Position numbers and translations under genes: made by a program. Below are positions 47,662 through 58,634 of a stretch of DNA of 64,000 nucleotides, piece by piece; the stretch's first letter is position 1; every line of letters starts with the position of its first letter. The notes beneath the pieces are model-generated. The model was not told the DNA's origin. It saw nothing but the letters and a program-made list of their open reading frames with translations, and ran no database searches. Source of the DNA: Dacryopinax spathularia (lineage: Eukaryota; Basidiomycota; Dacrymycetes; Dacrymycetales; Dacrymycetaceae); contig JBBPFI010000015.1 in the NCBI GenBank assembly GCA_037974965.1, forward strand, positions 815,152-879,151, read 5' to 3'.

Positions 47662-49407
47662 TCAAGCAAGCCTCGCGAAGCCGCCAGGTGGCATCACACC
47701 CTTTTCTCTCCTATTGACGCCGGAGCCCGGAGTGTTCGGAGTAGGCGCTTGAGGTTGAGCGCTTGGCCTTTCTTCTTCGTCATCTTCGCTGTCTTCCGAC
47801 TCGCTAGATTCGCTGGAGACGCTCTCCCTGGAGCCACGCCTCCTCAGTTGCCTTCTTTGCTCTCTCGCTTCAGAGCGGGCACTCCGTGCGGCCGTGCGAT
47901 ACTCATCCCTCATCCTGCGGAAGTCCGATCGAAAAGCACGGCGTTCCTCCCGTGGGAGAGAACGGAACTGGGCGCGGAGGGCTCGGGCGGCTTGTTTCTG
48001 CAGAAAGCGAAGTGAGCCTGCCTGCTCCATAGGGTGATGATATGGATGAAAGTGGTGATGTTCGTCGTGACGGGAATGATGGTGTGACTGGTGATAGCGG
48101 TGGGGGTGGGGGTGATGACGGTGGTGATGGGAATGGCGATGGAAAGAAGGACGCACCATTTGACGTTTGTCCATCCCCGGCCAGAAGGGGAATTGCCCCG
48201 GCATCATGGGCGGCATCGGCATCGGCATCGGCATCCCTCCTGGAGGCATAGGTGCGCCTGGCATCATGGGAGGCATTGGGCCGGAAGGTGGCATGGGAAG
48301 CATGCCTGCGCGTTGGCTCAGAGCGCGGAACAGGGGCCCGATGATGGGTGGTCCACTGGGGTCGCTGGGTTGGCTGGGTTGGCTGGGCTGGCTAGGCTGA
48401 GAACGTTGGCTTGGTTGTGAGGGCTGCGAAGGCGGAGACGGTTGGCTAGGCTGGGAAGGTCCGAAGATGCCACCAATAATGGGCAAATTGCTGAGTGGAT
48501 GTGCCCCTCCGGGGCTCATCGGCCCAGTCCAAGGGCATCCAGGGGGAGGTGAACGGGAGCTCTCGCCTTGACTTGGGTAGGCACCCGGTGGACCGCGAGA
48601 CCGTTGCTCACCCCGACTACCCTGACCTTTCTCGCCCTCATCTGTCCACGGCTCGGGTTCCGGATAGCGCTCGCCGCTACCGAAGGAGAACCCTCGCCCA
48701 CCCTGAGGACCACCCCACCCTCCCCTGCCTCCACGGAAGCCTCCACGTCCGCCCCATCCTCCACGCCCACCCCATCCTCCGCGTCCGCGCCCGCCAAATC
48801 CGCCGAATGGCCCGAATCCCTCTTCCAAACCAGGCATGCCAGGTGCAGGAACTCCTGGGAAAGGAGTGGGACCCGTGGGAGTAACAGTAATGTTAAACCC
48901 CGGAACTTGCCAGTTCCAGCCCCTATTCTGCGTCTCATCCTGTCCCTGGCCTTGCGAACCCGACCTCTGGGGGATGTTCGTTCCCACATTTGACGCCGAC
49001 TCATGCGGCGAAATCGTATCTTCGCCTTCAGCCAAGTCGACCGGTGATTGTGGCTGTTGGCTTTGCTGATTGCCTATTGAGGTAGAGGCGAACTGTCTTC
49101 CCAAGCTGCTCTCGGACTGTCCGGACTCAGAGTCAGCGTCCAGAACCATGGAGACGATAGCAGGATCGAGCAGGAACAGGAGGGGAGGGGGAGTACGTAC
49201 CTCCTCGTAGGTAGGGAGAGGCTCGTTAGGTGCGATTGGGGAAGCCTCAAGCTCGCTCGTTTCTTGTGTAGAGTCCGTATGGCCGTCTCTGTAGGGGTTG
49301 TTCGAGCCACCAGGAGCGGAGGAGGCGGCGGCGGCAGCATCAAGCTGCAACTGGTGGGCAGCGAGGGCTGCCTTCTCAGCTGCTGCCTTATCTTCGTTGA
49401 TGATCAT
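47662..49407 (-). CDS. Disordered RGG/QPS/His-rich protein, 553 aa
   Basis: Exons 49407-49201 and 49116-47662. The intron (84 nt, GTACGT donor, CTGAC branch, CAG acceptor) is a multiple of three and stop-free. I recognise no family. Composition changes in blocks. Residues 1-69 form an Ala-rich helix ending E-P-L-P-T-Y-E-E. Residues ~170-215 hold RGG/GWGG repeats typical of RNA binding. Residues ~290-321 are tandem QPS triplets. Residues ~340-380 are Met-Pro-Gly repeats and ~395-430 a run of more than 20 His. Residues ~435-510 form a basic amphipathic helix (LRFLQKQAARALRAQFRSLP, REERRAFRSDFRRMRDEY), followed by an acidic Ser/Glu tail. Two related motifs (LPIIGGIFGP and PPIIGPLFRA) flank the QPS block. 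This could be an RNA-granule or metal-responsive protein; that is inference only. It is divergent from eS25. Confidence 0.8.
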   Translation of the reverse strand: MIINEDKAAAEKAALAAHQLQLDAAAAASSAPGGSNNPYRDGHTDSTQETSELEASPIAPNEPLPTYEEVRTPPPLLFLLDPAIVSMVLDADSESGQSESSLGRQFASTSIGNQQSQQPQSPVDLAEGEDTISPHESASNVGTNIPQRSGSQGQGQDETQNRGWNWQVPGFNITVTPTGPTPFPGVPAPGMPGLEEGFGPFGGFGGRGRGGWGGRGGWGGRGGFRGGRGGWGGPQGGRGFSFGSGERYPEPEPWTDEGEKGQGSRGEQRSRGPPGAYPSQGESSRSPPPGCPWTGPMSPGGAHPLSNLPIIGGIFGPSQPSQPSPPSQPSQPSQRSQPSQPSQPSQPSDPSGPPIIGPLFRALSQRAGMLPMPPSGPMPPMMPGAPMPPGGMPMPMPMPPMMPGQFPFWPGMDKRQMVRPSFHRHSHHHRHHPHPHRYHQSHHHSRHDEHHHFHPYHHPMEQAGSLRFLQKQAARALRAQFRSLPREERRAFRSDFRRMRDEYRTAARSARSEAREQRRQLRRRGSRESVSSESSESEDSEDDEEERPSAQPQAPTPNTPGSGVNRREKGVMPPGGFARLA

Positions 49408-49849
49408 GTTGTTCTGTAGTTATGTGATAGTGATGGTGGTGTTGTGTTAAGTGATGAAAGAACAAAGGGAAGCTGTCTCGCCGATGCTCCAGCCTTAAAT
49501 ACCGCTGGAAGGGGTCGAGATGACTAGGCTAAGAAGGAGAGGAACGCCGTTGCGGACACAGTCTGCGCAGTGATGTCTTCAACCAAAGGGGGTGCGCAGT
49601 TGCTGCGAAGGGAGGCTTGGGTGTTCGGTGCGGTGCGCGCGTCCCTCCCGGCAAAGACAACTGCGGGGGATCGGCCGGCCAAAGCGGAGCGTACCTGCCC
49701 GTCCGTAGGAGTCATCACCCGGGAGAACTTCGCTTCCGATAAGGGGCAGTGCACCGCAGCGATTGCTTCCGTTCGCAGCCGACCGCTGAGGAGGGTCTTT
49801 TGGTCGCAGGGACAGCGCTCGACATCGACCAGCTCGTTGCGCATCTATC
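49408..49849. promoter_or_regulatory. Bidirectional promoter region of the RGG/His-rich gene and RPS25
   Basis: 442 bp between divergent start codons. A pyrimidine-rich run is not obvious here. An antisense/overlapping frame on the plus strand has no domain. Confidence 0.45.
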
Positions 49850-50402
49850 ATGGTGAGTACTGTCTGTCGGTGTCGATGGCGGCAGCGACGATGTCTACCT
49901 GTTCTGTGGACGCGGTGGACCACGCCCGGTGCATGAGGCGCGCGCTCCAGTTATCGGGAAGGGTGGATGTCGTCGCTGCCTGCTGGATGCACTTCTCCGG
50001 GTGAGGACGCCTTGCTGACAACTTGTCCGCTCATAGGCCAAAGCAAAAGCAGCAGCCGGCGGTGCCGGTGGTGGCAAGGCCGCCAAGAAGAAGAAGTGGT
50101 CCAAGGGCAAGGTCAAGGATAAGGCACAACACATGGTTACCCTTGACAAGCCGACCTACGACCGCATCATGAAGGAGGTCCCGACCTTCAAGTTCATCAG
50201 CCAGTCCATCCTCATCGAGCGGCTGAAGGTGAACGGCTCCCTTGCCCGTGTTGCGATCTCCCATCTTGAAAAGGAGGGCCTGATCAAGCGCATCGTGCAC
50301 CACCACGGCCAGTTGATCTACAGTGCGTCTCTTCTCCATACTTCATTGTAACAGGATCTGACGTTCTTTGCAGCACGGTCAGTCGGCGGCAAGGAGGAGT
50401 AA
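49850..50402 (+). CDS. RPS25: 40S ribosomal protein eS25
   Basis: Three exons (49850-49852, 50037-50322, 50374-50402) give 105 aa. The first coding exon is the ATG alone, followed directly by a GTGAGT donor and a 184-nt intron. The protein reads [20 protein letters not shown], then [20 protein letters not shown], then [40 protein letters not shown] and [17 protein letters not shown]. This is the complete eS25 with its basic N-tail and winged helix. eS25 sits in the 40S head near the P/E sites and is needed for some IRES-driven initiation. The long first intron is a common place for control elements or a snoRNA in ribosomal-protein genes; I did not see clear C/D or H/ACA boxes in it. Confidence 0.97.
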
Positions 50403-50736
50403 AAGAGGGGCGGCGTTCGTTGTCTGTTACCTCGCATGTACGACGCGCGGCACTATGCTGGCTGTCGGTCGCTTTGCAACCTAGCTTGAGGGCGTGGTGC
50501 GAGCGGGTCTTCTCTTATGCTACGTATGACCAATGGCATGGGCTATGATAAACACCAATGTGCAGTGTTCATTCAGCACGACACCCCCGGATGGTATCTG
50601 CGATATCTGGCGACAGGTTGTGAGGCTTATGGTTGCGCGTTCATTACGTGACATTAAGGGTATACACCTTGCATGATATAGAACATGATCCTCGTCTGCC
50701 CTAGCCTCTCGTACACCACCATCCCCAGCTCATAGC
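50403..50736. other. Convergent 3' region between RPS25 and ATG12
   Basis: 334 bp with no gene seen; it should contain both terminators. Confidence 0.5.
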
Positions 50737-51453
50737 TTAGCCCCAGGCGGCAGTCGAACTACGGTTTGGCTTCAGTTCCGTTTCCGACGAGCAGGCTAGG
50801 CAAACGTACCTGTAGTTCACTATAAGGTGCCCCTCAGTCGCGAAACACTACATCTCGCATAAGCATGTTATGTTCGCATGGACTAGTCCAGCATACCTTG
50901 AATAGATTGGCGACAGTGTCGTCCGGGGCAGGCGAGAACGCGCCGTTGATGTACGTGAACTGCTCCGGATCAGCATACAAGTCAACGGGTACCAAGCCTC
51001 AATACCGGGACCAGCGGGGCTTGGCGGGAGAGGGAAGGACAAGCAGGAGACATACCAATGGTTCACCTTGCTTCCATCCCAATTCCTTGCGTAAGAATTG
51101 AATGACAGCCTGGAAACGATTGCTCGCTGTAATTCGGTACAGGTTCTGCTTCATTATGGGCGCGTTGCCGATCGCCTTGAAACGGACCACGACTAAGTAA
51201 TATCCACGTCCAAAGCACGAAGTGGGGCAGCCAGGAGAAATTCGAAAGAGAGCAGACGAGACCAAGAGTCAGCTGCGAGCATAGTATACGAGCAATACAT
51301 AGATGACGCACCCTTGGACGTGTCCTTCTCCCTGTACGACTCAAGAGCGCCGATTATCCCGGTAGCCGTGGACGAGGTGATGGACGGTGTTTGCCCAGCC
51401 AAGCCGCTTGCAGCAGGCGGTGAAGACGCGTCTGGTATGGGTGTGGAGGACAT
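50737..51453 (-). CDS. ATG12: ATG12, ubiquitin-like autophagy modifier
   Basis: Five exons (51453-51312, 51192-51056, 50959-50897, 50847-50810, 50758-50737) join in phase to 133 aa. A ~45-residue Ser/Pro/Thr-rich arm precedes the ubiquitin fold: VVVRFKAIGNAPIMKQNLYR, then FQAVIQFLRKELGWKQGEPL, FTYINGAFSPAPDDTVANLF, and KCFATEGHLIVNYS. The C-terminus is TAAWG. The terminal Gly is the residue conjugated to a lysine of ATG5 by ATG7 and ATG10, and the W-G end is typical. ATG12-ATG5 with ATG16 promotes lipidation of ATG8. Two of the exons are under 40 nt, and the last codes for only seven residues. Confidence 0.97.
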
Positions 51454-51807
51454 GGCCGTCTATAGCAGACGGTCTTCTTATCCCGCCAACAGGATGCGGA
51501 GAGCACCGTATTAGACAAAGCCCAAGGGGAAGGCGACTCTCCCCTCAGGAGCCTCACGTACGCCACGGGAGATGGGGACGAGCACCCTGATTAGGTAATC
51601 TGGACATTTGCCTCTGCTCGCCGTCCGATTTGTTCGTCCCTTTCACCAGCGCCATACGGCACAACGCGCATATATCCCTCCTCGACGCGACCGAACTGCT
51701 TCTCGACGTTGGTCAACCACGATACCACCACCCTTCAGCTGCGTTACTGTGGACCGAAACGCCAGCCGCAGTGCGGAGGAGCACGCTGCGTCGGGTGTAC
51801 TTAATGC
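51454..51807. promoter_or_regulatory. Bidirectional promoter region of ATG12 and the PPR gene
   Basis: 354 bp between divergent start codons; no specific element can be named. Confidence 0.45.
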
Positions 51808-54216
51808 ATGCGCCCGTGGTCGCTCCCGCGCACAGCTCGGGGCATTCAACAGCATCACCGAAGGCTGCTGCACTTCACAAGGCCACCAGAAGGCATGTCT
51901 CGCACCGCTCGAAAAGAACCTGCATCATCACCCAGCTCAAATCCAGACGTGGAGGTTCGAGAGGACGGAGATGACTTGGGGCCAGAGCCGGGTCCGTCTC
52001 AGCCCCGGCGAAAGACGACGGGAGAGCCCGAAACTTCCCGCCTTGACACATACATTCCTCCCTCCTCAAGCGAGCCTACGGGAGAAACATCCCGTTATTG
52101 GCGCACCAAACAGGAATTCCGTGAGCTGTCTGAAGAGGCACTGCGCGACCGCACACGACAATTCAATCTCTACAAACCCTCCAAAAACATCGTCTACACT
52201 GCTGAAGAGGCCCGCGAGGCTTTGATGGACTGGAGGCGACATGAATCCGAGAATAACAAGCCAGTCAAAACATTCAAAGTCTACACGCCACCACAGCTTG
52301 ACCTCTCTCTTCCCGAACCTCGTTTACCAGACCGCGACTTTCGTGGTCCCCGCTTCCTCAGGCGAAAGGGCAAGATGCCGCCAGTTTGGCAAGAACCCCC
52401 CAAGACCTGGTATCCGGCTTCGCAGACCTCGTACGGCGACTACTACCCCGAGTTCGACTATCTGTGCTATCCACGAGAGCTGAAAGAAGCGGAAGAGAGG
52501 GCGTACGATCCCTTTCTCTTGGTCAACCTGCGTGCGGCGCTCAAGGTTCCAGCTTCAAATGACCCAACGCCCGTGTGGCGTGCATACCACGAACTCTCGC
52601 AATCCCACCCTCTCGGCGCACGCCACTTGCACCCCGCTACCCTCCATAGGATTGCTATGCATCTCGTCAAGCGGCGGCCCCGCACGCGCGAGGGATATCT
52701 CCAGCTTCTGTCGGTGCTTACGGACTTGCGACGCGCAGGAGCTATCGTCCGTACGTATCAGTGGAACGCGCTTGCGGACTTCGCGGGAAAGGGCTTTGAG
52801 CGCACAACCCTGGAAGACTGGCAGGCTACCCTCGCAGTCTTTAGGGACATGCTGGAAGTGCGCAAAGTGATCAAAGACGAGGAGGCGAGGAGGCTAAGCT
52901 CAACGGAAAGAGTGCCAGATAGACCGGGGGAGCCAGTGCTCGGTCCTCGAGGCCTCGGCCAAGGCGAGGCAGAACCTGGGAAGCCGGACATTACGACCTA
53001 CAACACCCTTATTTCCGTTGCGGTGCGGTCGCGCGACCCCAATGCGCTGAATCACGCCATTCGCTTATTAGAGGAAGAAGAAGGCCCTACAACGGTGGAT
53101 GAGAAACCCGTTCCGGATCAAATCACGCTCCTCTCGTTTGTGCCGTTCTACTCTGCGCTACATACACCAGAACGCGGCGTGGAGGTCCTGCGCGCCGTCA
53201 TTGCCTTAGGCCAGCCGCTGCGTATCGGCGCATTCACCAACACTGTGTGGGCATATGCACGAAACAAACGTCTGGACGTTGCCCGTCAAGTGTACGACGC
53301 CCTCCGCGCACACCAAGCACAGCCGGACGGCGAAGCGTGGAAGGCTGCGGTACCAGAATGGCAACACAACCCGATTCTCTCCCTTGAGGGGCTCGTATTG
53401 CCTCCGGACTTGAAGCTCGAAACCATCATGTATAGCATGATGGTACAGCAGTACTGTGTTTCCGGCCAGCTTGGGGACGCTCTTCGTGTGCTCATGGATA
53501 TGATCGCCCCGCCATCTGCCCTGCGACCAAATGTGGCCGTCTTCCGCGCAATTTTCTTGGGGTTTGCGCGTCATGCCGGCGACCCGAGAAGACTGCGGAG
53601 CGTCGCATCCCTAGGCCTAAGGCTCATGACAAAGCGCGAGGTACGCGCTGCCACACGCCGTCTGGGCGACGTGGTCGGCCGTGCACTGGGCATGGAGGGC
53701 GCTGCGGATGAGGAAGCACGTGCTGAACGTGCGCGAACGTGGAACCTCGCGACGCTCGACCAGCTCTTCGGGAGCTACCTTAACATAAACTGGTCGATCC
53801 CCCCAACACCGATCATGATCTACTGGATCCTGCTCGGATACGCGAAGGCGAGCGGAAATGACTGGGTGAAACTTTTGGATGTGTGGCAGCGACTGGAGGC
53901 CAAATTTGGAGAGATGGAAGACTGGCCACAGAGGGTGCGTACGCGCAGGGTCATCAGGGTCGTCACGAGGATACGGCAGGGCGCTGAAGAGAACGAGAGG
54001 CGGCGGCTAGGGGAGAGCGGGCAGCCTTCGAAGTCGCATCCCCCTGCTGCACCGTCTTGGAGGCGGTACGAAGCAGAGGAAGACGAAGAGCTCTGGGACC
54101 CGGAGGGCGAATTTCCTACCACTAGGCCGACTTATACCTACAGCTCCTCGCCCAGAGGAGCGCCACCGAAGACATATGGGACTTCTGGCGCATGGAACAC
54201 CGACCGACAGTCGTAA
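51808..54216 (+). CDS. Mitochondrial pentatricopeptide-repeat (PPR) protein, 802 aa
   Basis: A single uninterrupted exon, unusual in this intron-rich window. The start MRPWSLPRTARGIQQHHRRL is basic and acid-free, like a mitochondrial presequence. Downstream, helix-turn-helix PPR-like units are seen: DITTYNTLISVAVRSRDPNA then LNHAIRLLEEEEG (~393); LLSFVPFYSAL then GVEVLRAVI; RIGAFTNTVWAYARNKRLDV then ARQVYDALRAHQAQPDG; ETIMYSMMVQQYCVSGQLGD then ALRVLMDMI; and NVAVFRAIFLGFARHAGD. The T-Y-N-T-L-I and A-R-Q-V-Y-D-A-L patterns are diagnostic of the repeat. Fungal PPR proteins bind single mitochondrial mRNAs and control their stability or translation; the target cannot be read from sequence. The C-terminal 80 residues are charged and Tyr/Pro-rich. 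Confidence 0.88.
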   Translation: MRPWSLPRTARGIQQHHRRLLHFTRPPEGMSRTARKEPASSPSSNPDVEVREDGDDLGPEPGPSQPRRKTTGEPETSRLDTYIPPSSSEPTGETSRYWRTKQEFRELSEEALRDRTRQFNLYKPSKNIVYTAEEAREALMDWRRHESENNKPVKTFKVYTPPQLDLSLPEPRLPDRDFRGPRFLRRKGKMPPVWQEPPKTWYPASQTSYGDYYPEFDYLCYPRELKEAEERAYDPFLLVNLRAALKVPASNDPTPVWRAYHELSQSHPLGARHLHPATLHRIAMHLVKRRPRTREGYLQLLSVLTDLRRAGAIVRTYQWNALADFAGKGFERTTLEDWQATLAVFRDMLEVRKVIKDEEARRLSSTERVPDRPGEPVLGPRGLGQGEAEPGKPDITTYNTLISVAVRSRDPNALNHAIRLLEEEEGPTTVDEKPVPDQITLLSFVPFYSALHTPERGVEVLRAVIALGQPLRIGAFTNTVWAYARNKRLDVARQVYDALRAHQAQPDGEAWKAAVPEWQHNPILSLEGLVLPPDLKLETIMYSMMVQQYCVSGQLGDALRVLMDMIAPPSALRPNVAVFRAIFLGFARHAGDPRRLRSVASLGLRLMTKREVRAATRRLGDVVGRALGMEGAADEEARAERARTWNLATLDQLFGSYLNINWSIPPTPIMIYWILLGYAKASGNDWVKLLDVWQRLEAKFGEMEDWPQRVRTRRVIRVVTRIRQGAEENERRRLGESGQPSKSHPPAAPSWRRYEAEEDEELWDPEGEFPTTRPTYTYSSSPRGAPPKTYGTSGAWNTDRQS

Positions 54217-54354
54217 TTTAGACCATTGGGATAAAGGGGAAACTTGTAATCTCTCGGTATTTCGTACAACATTGTATAACAACACATCTTGCCTCTATGT
54301 CCCCGCTTCGTACAGCACCTTAGCCTACAGCATGCGTTCGTTCTGTCTAAGGAT

Positions 54355-55273
<919 letters not shown>

Positions 55274-57355
55274 GACTGCTGAGGACTTCGGCGACCAAGG
55301 AGACAGAGAGGAAGAAGAGGGCGCTCAAGGAGGCTGGGCGGCTGAGTAGCCCGCAACGAGGAGGTCGTCCGCCCGCCTCGCCTGTTGGTATGGGCTGCCA
55401 GTGAGTCAGGGATCACCCACAACTGGCGGATGACATCAGCACGGGACGTCGGATCTGCGGGCGCTTACCGCCTCTGTCGCTGTCGGTTCACTCAAAAAGC
55501 TTCTTCGACTTCGCGTCGCTTCGCTTTTGCTTTGCTGGCAGCTCAACCCACAAACGGAGTCGGAGTAAATTTATCATTCCGCTCCGTTCTCATTGTTCAT
55601 TCGCTTCTCCGGTCCACCGACGTTCACTCTTCCCGCTCCGCCCGTCCCCGCTCGCCAACAGGAGGGATCCGCATTGTCCCTGTCTTGGCCAGACACTCGG
55701 GTTGACGACGGGGGAGGGGGCAGTCTGATGTTGATGCTGATGATGTACCGCTGACGTCTTCATGTTGCTCGGAGGGCCGGTCAGCTGATCAATCAACGAC
55801 CGCACCTTCGCCTGCCTTCCCTCACCCTCCTTGCTCGCAGGTTTCTTCTTTGCTGCACCGCTGCCCTCTGGCACCGGCAGGTTGGGGCAATAACCGGCAC
55901 TAACTCAGCTCAGATCCGACATCAGATATGCCTCTACTCGGCCGAACAATTACCGCCCGCCGCGGATTCGTATTGGCGAGAGAGGAAGCACGGCTATTTC
56001 CAGTACTCTGACCACGCCGCTCCAGCTGAATGGTGACCTTCAAAGTCGGTTGCCGACCATTCGCCGAGCATGTCGGTGCCGCCGCTGTGAAATTCATCCA
56101 TCTCCTGGGGGAACTTGGCTTCTGCCGCCGCTTGCTGGAGCTTCTCTGAGTCCTTTCAGGCGGACGACGGTGGGTCAGCTGGACAGCGCGGCTTCTGCGA
56201 ATGAATTGCTCGAACGCAAAGGGGACAGTCTGACACTTCATCCCCAGCTTCTGCGAAAGAACGCTGTAGTCTGGGGTGACAAACTACTGCTCCCACTGCT
56301 TCTGACATGACGACCGACCGGTGCACCGACCTGGCGACCCATACGAGGCACTCAGGGCTCTACTGCTGTCTTGCTCGCTCCTCGGCCGCTGCGTCATCGC
56401 TTTCCCTGCAGAGCTCCTCCTGCGGCTCAGGAGAGGCTCAGGGCGAAGCGAACAAGATGGGATCGATGGTCCTGATTCTCACACGGAGATGCACGTGTCT
56501 GCACCAGCATCAGCTGCATCTGCGCGTGCGTTTAAAAGGGGGACACGAAGAGTGCCTGGGCCTGGGAACTTCCTTCCGCGGATCGGGGGATCTGTACTTG
56601 AGGTATCCGCGTGTGCTGGACCTCATCTGTCAAACACCGGCGGAGTGGGGTAGGGACGGGCACGGAGAAGGCACCTTCCCGACGTGGCTTCCTGCTCGAA
56701 GGCATATGGAAGCAACCAATATGGCAATCTCCCTTCCCTTCTCGCCTTCCCCGCTCGTTGATTCCCGTCGCTTCTGAGGACGAGGCCATTACCTGTTTCC
56801 GCCAACCCTCCTTGACGCACATGCTTGCATATGGACTTAACAACGCCCTGCCCTTACCGCCCTCCTGCATATCACCCACCCACCTGTTTTCCACTCCCTC
56901 GTTCCCTCAGGGTCTGGTCCCTCACGACTTTTCTTTCTTTCCTCTTCTCCTGCTTGAGCTCGCATACACGAGATGCTCAACCACCGTCCACATCCTCCCC
57001 GACCGCGGTACTCTGTGTCGTATGGCCTACCTTCATCAAGCCAATCGAGCTGCCCGACGAGTACCGCTCCGGCTACCCATTGCCTTCCACCAGCACCTTT
57101 TCCCATCCCCGTCCTCTCAAGCGCCATCCGCCCGGTTCAGCTAACACCACAAGCGGCGGGAAGGGGCTATGACGTCTACCGCACCCTTGTTGGCAAGCTT
57201 GCAAGGCGTTGCTCGTTGGAGGAAGACGATGGGTGCGCAAGACGGGTGTGTTCTCCCCTTGAATGCCAAAAAAGCGGCGCTAATTCTTCCACCAGGCAAT
57301 AGAGTGTTTTCTCCTTGGAGACTTTGCCCTCTCTCGTCTTGCAACGGCGCTGGAG
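55274..57355. other. Unresolved 2.08 kb; possible minus-strand gene at ~55590-56290
   Basis: A minus-strand frame (56270-55900) contains VTPDYSVLSQKLGM then FEQFIRRSRAV and then RPPERTQRSSSKRRQKP. The D-Y-x-x-L-x-x-x-L-G-M pattern followed by a basic helix resembles the end of small fungal Myb-like/helix-turn-helix domains. A further minus frame (55866-55590) encodes a Lys-rich segment (GSGAAKKKPASKEGEG) and could be joined by a ~37-nt intron. No convincing start exon was found, so I do not call a gene. The rest (56300-57355) holds no supportable frame and may be the promoter of the next ORF. Confidence 0.35.
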
Positions 57356-58351
57356 ATGGACACATGGACATTCGTCAACATTGATGGAGACAGCAGCGAG
57401 CTAGAGGAGATGCCCATCAGCCAGATGCTTCGCGCCCTTGCGCAGCGCTTCCTGGCGCTCCTGGGCCTCCTGTCCAACTCGAGTGGATCGTTGCCGCCTG
57501 TCATGCAGAGCTGGGTGGAAAACGCCTGTCTTCAGCTCTGCATGCAGTCGGGACGGTTGCCCCTTTCCCAGCCTCAGCAGGGGCAAGCCCAAGACTCTGC
57601 GATTCCGCAAGCAGCGACCATCACATCCCCGTTCGCCCATGTCAGGCTGCCGCCAGTGCCGCCAAGACGGAGTACGGCTACGTCTATGCCTCCTCCTGTG
57701 AGAAGAAAGCGACTGCCTGACACGGAACGGAGAACACCTTCTCTGCCCGCCTTCCCGTCCCAAACATCAAATGAGCTGCAGGATGTGTCCCTCGCACCTG
57801 GGAGGACGGGAACCCGCACGTCAACCCTAGATACGGTCCTTCCAATTCTCGAGACCTCAATACCCCATTCTTCCATACACGCGCCTCAGCCCTCCATTGC
57901 TCTCTCACTGCACCTTCCACGACATCCCGGGCAAGTTCATAACACATCTTATGCAAGCACGTCTCCCTCATCCCCGACGCGTTCGGTCTACGATCCGTTG
58001 TTCGACACTCCTCCGGCCTCCTCGGCACCACCACTCTCCGATCTTGAACAGGAGCAAGAAGTCGGATCAGTCCCTTCACTCTTGTCTTACTCCGACAACG
58101 GATTATTAAATGAGCCACAAGCCGACCAATCTCCAGTCACGTTGCATGTAGGGCACACTGGTACCTTGCAAGATCCACCACATACGGGTCTTGACGCGAA
58201 CGGCAATGAAAATAGTGCGGGAAGCACACAGCACCCCCTGAAGCGGGCTCTTGAGAGCCAACTTTCACTCGCTACCGGAGGATCGCGCTTTAACCTCATC
58301 GCACCTACAGCTAGCACTCTACTGAAAAAGAGGCGAATGACGCTCGTATGA
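57356..58351 (+). CDS. Unknown protein, 331 aa, with basic C-terminal end
   Basis: A single open frame from ATG 57356. I recognise no family. The first ~60 residues could form helices (SQMLRALAQRFLALLGLLSN; MQSWVENACLQLCMQSGRLP). The remainder is Pro/Ser/Thr-rich and likely disordered, with PVRRKRLP as a possible nuclear signal and STLLKKRRMTLV at the very end as another. Its length and unbroken state favour a real gene, but high GC makes chance frames long, and there is no domain or splice evidence. An upstream exon is possible. Confidence 0.45.
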   Translation: MDTWTFVNIDGDSSELEEMPISQMLRALAQRFLALLGLLSNSSGSLPPVMQSWVENACLQLCMQSGRLPLSQPQQGQAQDSAIPQAATITSPFAHVRLPPVPPRRSTATSMPPPVRRKRLPDTERRTPSLPAFPSQTSNELQDVSLAPGRTGTRTSTLDTVLPILETSIPHSSIHAPQPSIALSLHLPRHPGQVHNTSYASTSPSSPTRSVYDPLFDTPPASSAPPLSDLEQEQEVGSVPSLLSYSDNGLLNEPQADQSPVTLHVGHTGTLQDPPHTGLDANGNENSAGSTQHPLKRALESQLSLATGGSRFNLIAPTASTLLKKRRMTLV

Positions 58352-58634
58352 CTCGGGGAGGTTTGCTTTCCCGGAATGATGGTTCAGGGACATGCTTGAT
58401 GGCAGTGAGCGAGCTCACCACTTGGTTTTTGTGTATCTCTAGTGTAAGACTTGTTGAATAATAAGAATGAAAGACCTGTTGTACAGCACTCCTCATATCC
58501 AGTCTATGATTCTATCATGATATCATCGCGCAGGTATCACATGCCGTTCACATGCCCAGGTCAGGCACAACCTCATCGGGCCAAGCTTATCTCAACAGCT
58601 CTAACCTTCGACGCTCCCAGCACCATCTAATTGC

